Below are positions 12,130 through 15,437 of a stretch of DNA of 15,437 nt, piece after piece. The first letter of the stretch is position 1. Each line of letters begins with the position of its first letter. The DNA is from Rickettsiales bacterium (GTDB lineage Bacteria > Pseudomonadota > Alphaproteobacteria > Rickettsiales > UBA3002). Under the pieces are notes generated by a model. That model saw only the letters and a program-made list of their open reading frames with translations. It searched no databases and had not been told where the DNA came from. The translations under genes and the position numbers were made by a program. The stretch spans positions 1-15,437 of the forward strand of contig JAJTIB010000157.1 in the NCBI GenBank assembly GCA_021300075.1, in the 5' to 3' direction.

Positions 12130-12693
12130 TTAATCGGCTGTGGGCGCAAGTCTGCTCATCAGTGCCGCTGGCGATTTTTTCCAAAAAAGCGGCAGATGTT
12201 CAGCCAAATGTTCAAGCAGCGGGTCGATGATTCTGCGCTCGGTGTCGGTAAAATCGCTGAGCACATAATCATGCACTTTGTCTTTATCGCCCGGATGCCC
12301 AATACCGATACGAATGCGCCAGTAATCCGTGCCCAGATGGGCATCGATATCGCGCAGGCCATTATGCCCGCCATGCCCACCGCCCTGCTTGATGCGGATT
12401 TTACCCAAAGGTAAGTCGAGATCGTCATGCAACACGATAATCTGGGCGGGCGGTAGTTTATAAAAATCTGCCGCAGCACGCAGCGACTGGCCGGAACAAT
12501 TCATGAAGGTCTGGGGTTTCAGAAGCCATAATTTCGCGTCCTCGCGCCTGAGTTCCGCCAGCTCGCCCTGAAATTTTTTGCTGAAGGAGGCTGACCTGCC
12601 CGCGAGCGCATCCACCGCCATGAAGCCGACATTATGCCGCTGCTGTGCATAAGGCCGGCCCGGGTTACCCAAGCCTGCGATAAGCCATTGCAC
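12130..12693 (-). CDS. pth: Peptidyl-tRNA hydrolase
   Basis: Releases tRNA from peptidyl-tRNAs that drop off the ribosome. 187 residues, usual length. The catalytic His20 is in YAQQRHNVGF, with Asn10 in GLGNPG, Asn65 in KPQTFMNCSG, Asp90 in VLHDDLDLPLG, and His110-Asn111 in GGGHGGHNGLRDI, matching the known active-site set. The start is a GTG (complement of CAC, 12691-12693), because the ATG a few bases downstream is out of frame; an AGG lies about ten bases upstream. It begins 12 bases after rplY, the arrangement familiar from alphaproteobacteria, and is probably expressed from the rplY promoter. Confidence 0.96.
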   Translation of the reverse strand: MQWLIAGLGNPGRPYAQQRHNVGFMAVDALAGRSASFSKKFQGELAELRREDAKLWLLKPQTFMNCSGQSLRAAADFYKLPPAQIIVLHDDLDLPLGKIRIKQGGGHGGHNGLRDIDAHLGTDYWRIRIGIGHPGDKDKVHDYVLSDFTDTERRIIDPLLEHLAEHLPLFWKKSPAALMSRLAPTAD

Positions 12694-12705
12694 GAAAAAA
12701 CCTGA

Positions 12706-13458
12706 TTACTTCTTAGGCGCAGGCTTGGCAGCGGGCGCAGCGCCTTTAGCTGGCGCGGCAGCACCCGCAGCGGGCGCAGCACCTTTGGCAGGAGCGGCAG
12801 CAGCAGCGCCAGCAGCGGCAACAGGTGCACCTCCAGCAGCGGCTGGAACCTCACCCGGTGCAACAGCAGCGGTGGTGGCCACTTCTTCTTCTGCCATTCG
12901 GCCGGCGATCGAAGCAATAGTGAAGTCACGGCTTTTAATTGCCGGAGTGACGCCTTGCGGCAGTTTTACGGTGCTGATATGCACCGAGTCACCGATATTG
13001 AGGTTGATCACGTCAATTTCAAGGAAGCTCGGGATCGCATTGACATTGCATATCAGTTCGACACTGTGCTCGACGATGTTCAAGACGCCACCACGCTTGA
13101 TTCCCACAGATTTTTCGACATTGAGAAAATGCACCGGCACGAAGACTTTGATTTGTGATTTATCATCCACATGCATGAAATCGGCGTGTTCAATTTTATC
13201 CGAAATCGGATTAAGAAGCACGTCACGCGGAATGACATGGTAGGTTTTGCTGCCAGCCTTGAGGGCCACCAGTTTATTCATGAAACCGCCACGGAAATAT
13301 TCGCGGCTGAGCTTGTTCGCATCCAGCGTCAGATTGACGGTTTCCTTGGCTTTGCCATAGACCGCGACAGGCACGTTTCCGCTGCGGCGCACGGCGCGGG
13401 CAGCACTTTTGCCAAGGCCAGTGCGTGGCGCTGCGTCAAATTCGAGTTGGGCTTTCAT
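12706..13458 (-). CDS. rplY: Ribosomal protein L25 (TL5/Ctc family) with Ala/Pro-rich tail
   Basis: Binds 5S rRNA in the large ribosomal subunit. 250 residues. Residues 1-95 are the L25 domain (RTGLGKSAARAVRRSGNVPVAVYG, PRDVLLNPISDKIEHADFMHV). Residues about 100-188 are the second TL5-type beta domain (VFVPVHFLNVEKSVGIKRGGVLNIVEHSVELIC, NIGDSVHISTVKLPQGV). Residues 193-250 are a low-complexity Ala/Pro/Gly tail ending in Lys residues. Alphaproteobacterial L25 proteins often carry such tails; here part of it is an exact 13-residue tandem duplication in the DNA. The ATG has a GGAG site eight bases upstream and a good promoter farther up. First gene of the likely rplY-pth-ychF-FKBP operon. Confidence 0.96.
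   Translation of the reverse strand: MKAQLEFDAAPRTGLGKSAARAVRRSGNVPVAVYGKAKETVNLTLDANKLSREYFRGGFMNKLVALKAGSKTYHVIPRDVLLNPISDKIEHADFMHVDDKSQIKVFVPVHFLNVEKSVGIKRGGVLNIVEHSVELICNVNAIPSFLEIDVINLNIGDSVHISTVKLPQGVTPAIKSRDFTIASIAGRMAEEEVATTAAVAPGEVPAAAGGAPVAAAGAAAAAPAKGAAPAAGAAAPAKGAAPAAKPAPKK
12729..12806. repeat. Two 39-bp tandem copies in the rplY tail
   Basis: Copies 12729-12767 and 12768-12806 share CAGCGGGCGCAGC at their starts and agree at about 32 of 39 positions. Each codes for 13 residues around APAKGAAPAAGAA, so changes in copy number would keep the frame. Confidence 0.7.
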
Positions 13459-13523
13459 CGTTAATCTCCAGTTTTTCGCGGTTTTGCGTGTTTTTTAGGG
13501 GGTCTTGCCGACTCAGGCGGGCG

Positions 13524-13552
13524 GATATAGCAGGGTTTCCTTGACAGGTCAA
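13524..13552 (-). promoter_or_regulatory. Putative sigma-70 promoter of the rplY operon
   Basis: On the minus strand TTGACC (13547-13552, five of six matches) is followed after 17 bases by TATATC (13524-13529, four of six matches). Transcription would start near 13517 with a leader of about 60 bases. TTGACctGTCAA at the -35 is a small palindrome. The 178-base gap to prs (13459-13636) holds nothing else clear; no strong prs terminator is seen. Confidence 0.6.
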
Positions 13553-13636
13553 ACGCGGATTTTGGTGGTGGTCCCGCATCGCCTCAAGCGCGCGAAGGTC
13601 ACCAGTTATTACGAGGGCAAGAGCCCGAGCCGGGGG

Positions 13637-14572
13637 CTATTCAAACAAACTCGACACCGAACTTTCCTCGGAAATCCGGCGCATAGCCTCGCCCAGAAGC
13701 GGCGCAAGGGAGAGAATACGGATATTTGTTGTGTTTTTGACGTTTGGTGCGGCGGCAATCGAATCCGTCACAACAAGGGAAGTGAGGACCGATTGACGCA
13801 CGCGCTCGACGGCCGGACCGGAAAGCACGCCGTGAGTGACGTAAGCGGCGACCGATTGGGCGCCCTGCTGCATTAGGGCTTCGGCGGCATTGCAAAGCGT
13901 GCCTGCCGTATCGACGATATCGTCGAACAGAATGCAATCGCGCCCCTCAACCTCGCCGATGATATGGACGACCTCGGAATGATTAACGCGGTCGCGGCGC
14001 TTATCGACAATGGCAAGCTCCACCCCGAGCCGTGCAGCCAGCGAGCGGGCACGCACCACACCCCCGACATCTGGCGAAACGATGATAAGATTGTTGAGAT
14101 TAGGATAATGTGCCTTGATATCCGCCACAATCACCGGACGGGCATAAAGATGGTCGAGAGGAATATCGAAAAACCCTTGAATCTGCCCAGCATGTAAATC
14201 GACTGTAAGCACCCGGTCGGCTCCGGCTTCGGTAATAAGATTGGCGACCAGTTTGGCGGTAATCGGGGTGCGTGGCCCGGGTTTGCGGTCCTGGCGCGCA
14301 TAGCCGAAATAAGGGATAACGGCAGTGACTCGGCGCGCGGAGGCGCGCTTTAAGGCATCCAGTGTAATCAGCAATTCCATGATATGGTCGTTGGCGGGAT
14401 AGGAGGTCGATTGCAGCATGAAGACGTCTTCTCCGCGCACATTTTCCTGAATTTCGACGAAAATCTCGAGGTCAGAAAAGCGACGAATGCTCGCATCCGT
14501 TAAGGGGATACCAAGTTCGCGCGCGACTGCTTCAGCGAGGGTGCGGTTACTATTGCCACAGATGAGTTTCAT
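13637..14572 (-). CDS. prs: Ribose-phosphate pyrophosphokinase (PRPP synthetase)
   Basis: Converts ribose 5-phosphate and ATP to PRPP, the precursor of nucleotides, histidine and tryptophan. 311 residues, class I length. The start MKLICGNSNRTLAEAVA fits the family; the frame is open to 14608, but the 12 extra residues lack support. Motifs: RRVTAVIPYFGYARQDRK (80-97) at the ATP site, LTVDLHAGQIQGFFDIP (122-138), SPDVGG (166-171), and the PRPP loop DDIVDTAGT (217-225). It is 42 bases after the antiporter gene on the same strand, and no clear ribosome site is visible before the chosen ATG. Confidence 0.96.
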   Translation of the reverse strand: MKLICGNSNRTLAEAVARELGIPLTDASIRRFSDLEIFVEIQENVRGEDVFMLQSTSYPANDHIMELLITLDALKRASARRVTAVIPYFGYARQDRKPGPRTPITAKLVANLITEAGADRVLTVDLHAGQIQGFFDIPLDHLYARPVIVADIKAHYPNLNNLIIVSPDVGGVVRARSLAARLGVELAIVDKRRDRVNHSEVVHIIGEVEGRDCILFDDIVDTAGTLCNAAEALMQQGAQSVAAYVTHGVLSGPAVERVRQSVLTSLVVTDSIAAAPNVKNTTNIRILSLAPLLGEAMRRISEESSVSSLFE

Positions 14573-14594
14573 GGCATTGCGCGTAGCATGGGGC

Positions 14595-14614
14595 GACGTC
14601 AGAGGCAAGACGTC
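14595..14614. other. Repeated GACGTC with hairpin potential between the antiporter gene and prs
   Basis: GACGTC occurs at 14595-14600 and 14609-14614, separated by 8 bases. As each copy is its own complement, the pair can form a 6-bp stem, starting directly after the antiporter stop codon. No U tract follows; it may be a weak attenuator or chance. Confidence 0.3.
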
Positions 14615-15437
14615 TCATACGGCTTCGGCGACAAAGTGCCGCATTGTATCCATCACCCGGGCGATTTCGGGCTCGGGCCATTCGAGCTCCGTCAGTATTC
14701 GGCTTAAGAGCCGCATTGAGCTGACATAGACTTCCGGCACCACTAAGGTTGCACCGAGCGCATAAAGCCGTTCGGCGTCGCCACCATCTTTGGCGCGGGC
14801 GAAAATAGGCAGCTCGGGATAGGCTGAGCGCAGCGCCCGAAGCGCCGCCTCGTTTTTAAGAATATCATGCGAAGTCAGCAAAATCAGTCGCGCGCGTTTG
14901 ACGCCCACTGCTTCAAGTACATCGGGCCTGCCTGCATCGCCAAAATAGACCGGATGATGACGTCTGCGGCCGCGGGTAACGTGACGGGGGTTGGTATCCA
15001 TCGCAATGAAGGGGATGGTTTCGCGTGCCATGACATCCGCGATTATCCCGCCCATTCGGCCATAGCCGGCAATGACCACATGACCACTTAAATCGCGGGA
15101 TTCTTCCTCGATTTCGGGCGTAGTATCCAGCCGCGCCCGTTTGCGCCATTCGCGTTCGAGCTTGCCGCCAAGCATGTCGAGTAGGGGGGTTAGCGCCATG
15201 GTCACTGCAATCACCAGCATCAGGAATTTGGCCGTGGTGGGGGCCATTACGCCCAGCTCGCCCGCAATCCCGAATAAAATGAACCCGAATTCTCCACCCT
15301 GTGCGAGCAGCAGCGCGGTATGGCCGGAGCTGCGCTTTGTATAACCAAAGCCGCGCAAGATTCCATAAATCATCAGCCCTTTGATGGAAATAAGGGCAAA
15401 AGAGGCCGCCAGCACCATCGCCGTATGATCTACGATG
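14615..15437 (-). CDS. CPA2-family monovalent cation:proton antiporter (KefB type) with RCK domain, N-terminal part missing
   Basis: Runs off the right edge; about 273 C-terminal residues are visible, open through the first in-frame codons IVDHTA. Numbered from M at 15416-15418, residues 1-80 hold the last membrane helices (MVLAASFALISIKGLMIYGIL, HTALLLAQGGEFGFILFGIAGELG, FLMLVIAVTMALTPLL). After a charged linker comes a TrkA-N/RCK domain: HVVIAGYGRMGGIIADVMA with the GxGxxG nucleotide site and an acidic residue in FIAMDTNP, then VYFGDAGRPDVLEAVGVKRARLILLTS. The family exports K+ or Na+ in exchange for H+ across the inner membrane, gated by the RCK domain. Family call firm, ion specificity unknown. 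The gene precedes prs on the same strand. Confidence 0.92.
   Translation of the reverse strand, partial: IVDHTAMVLAASFALISIKGLMIYGILRGFGYTKRSSGHTALLLAQGGEFGFILFGIAGELGVMAPTTAKFLMLVIAVTMALTPLLDMLGGKLEREWRKRARLDTTPEIEEESRDLSGHVVIAGYGRMGGIIADVMARETIPFIAMDTNPRHVTRGRRRHHPVYFGDAGRPDVLEAVGVKRARLILLTSHDILKNEAALRALRSAYPELPIFARAKDGGDAERLYALGATLVVPEVYVSSMRLLSRILTELEWPEPEIARVMDTMRHFVAEAV

Noticed and set aside
13600..13636. GAGCCC/GGGGGCT-rich sequence right after the prs stop, as another heptad array or terminator
   Set aside because: The CTC/GAG motifs are spaced 6 and 8 bases, not 7; the only stem is 4 bp and no U tract follows.

Overview
The window looks like ordinary chromosome from an alphaproteobacterium of moderate to high GC. 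The evidence is gene content and order as I know it from the family: prs-rplY-pth-ychF, carA-carB-greA, an ELM1-like (DUF1022) gene beside greA, and trxB next to a LysR regulator of the MDWDKLRIFY type. I cannot name a genus. All complete genes except the partial gene at the left edge are on the minus strand. The last gene runs off the right edge. No RNA gene, IS element, CRISPR array or phage gene is visible, and no gap between genes exceeds about 235 bp.

In the direction of transcription (right to left) the layout is: the C-terminal part of a KefB-type antiporter; prs (PRPP synthetase); a well-formed promoter followed by rplY (L25 with an Ala/Pro tail), pth, ychF and a membrane-anchored double-FKBP protein; a promoter with a palindrome followed by carA-carB (carbamoyl phosphate synthetase, stop and start overlapping); greA; a G-rich spacer; an ELM1-like gene; a 2-Cys peroxiredoxin with trxB; a long imperfect palindromic repeat; and a LysR regulator. 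A plus-strand mannose-1-phosphate guanylyltransferase / mannose-6-phosphate isomerase fragment converges on lysR at the left edge. PRPP synthetase and carbamoyl phosphate synthetase both feed pyrimidine synthesis. RplY, Pth, YchF and GreA belong to translation and transcription. Peroxiredoxin and TrxB form a peroxide-detoxifying pair.

The most unusual signal is inside carA and carB. CarB carries four extra peptides of roughly 15-23 residues at positions where CarB proteins I know have short loops. Three of them lie on degenerate tandem HEPTANUCLEOTIDE repeats, each showing about four units (28 bp). The fourth shares a peptide (EAS...RAPS) with the first. CarA has two more heptad tracts. The genes stay open throughout. 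This resembles, by analogy only, the heptameric STRR repeats of cyanobacteria and the in-frame palindromic elements of Rickettsia. An 8-run G-tract between greA and the ELM1-like gene may be related low-complexity DNA. Other points of interest are a 97-bp palindromic repeat between trxB and lysR, an internally duplicated FKBP protein with matching cysteines, and a ManC-like protein with a very short linker between its two domains.
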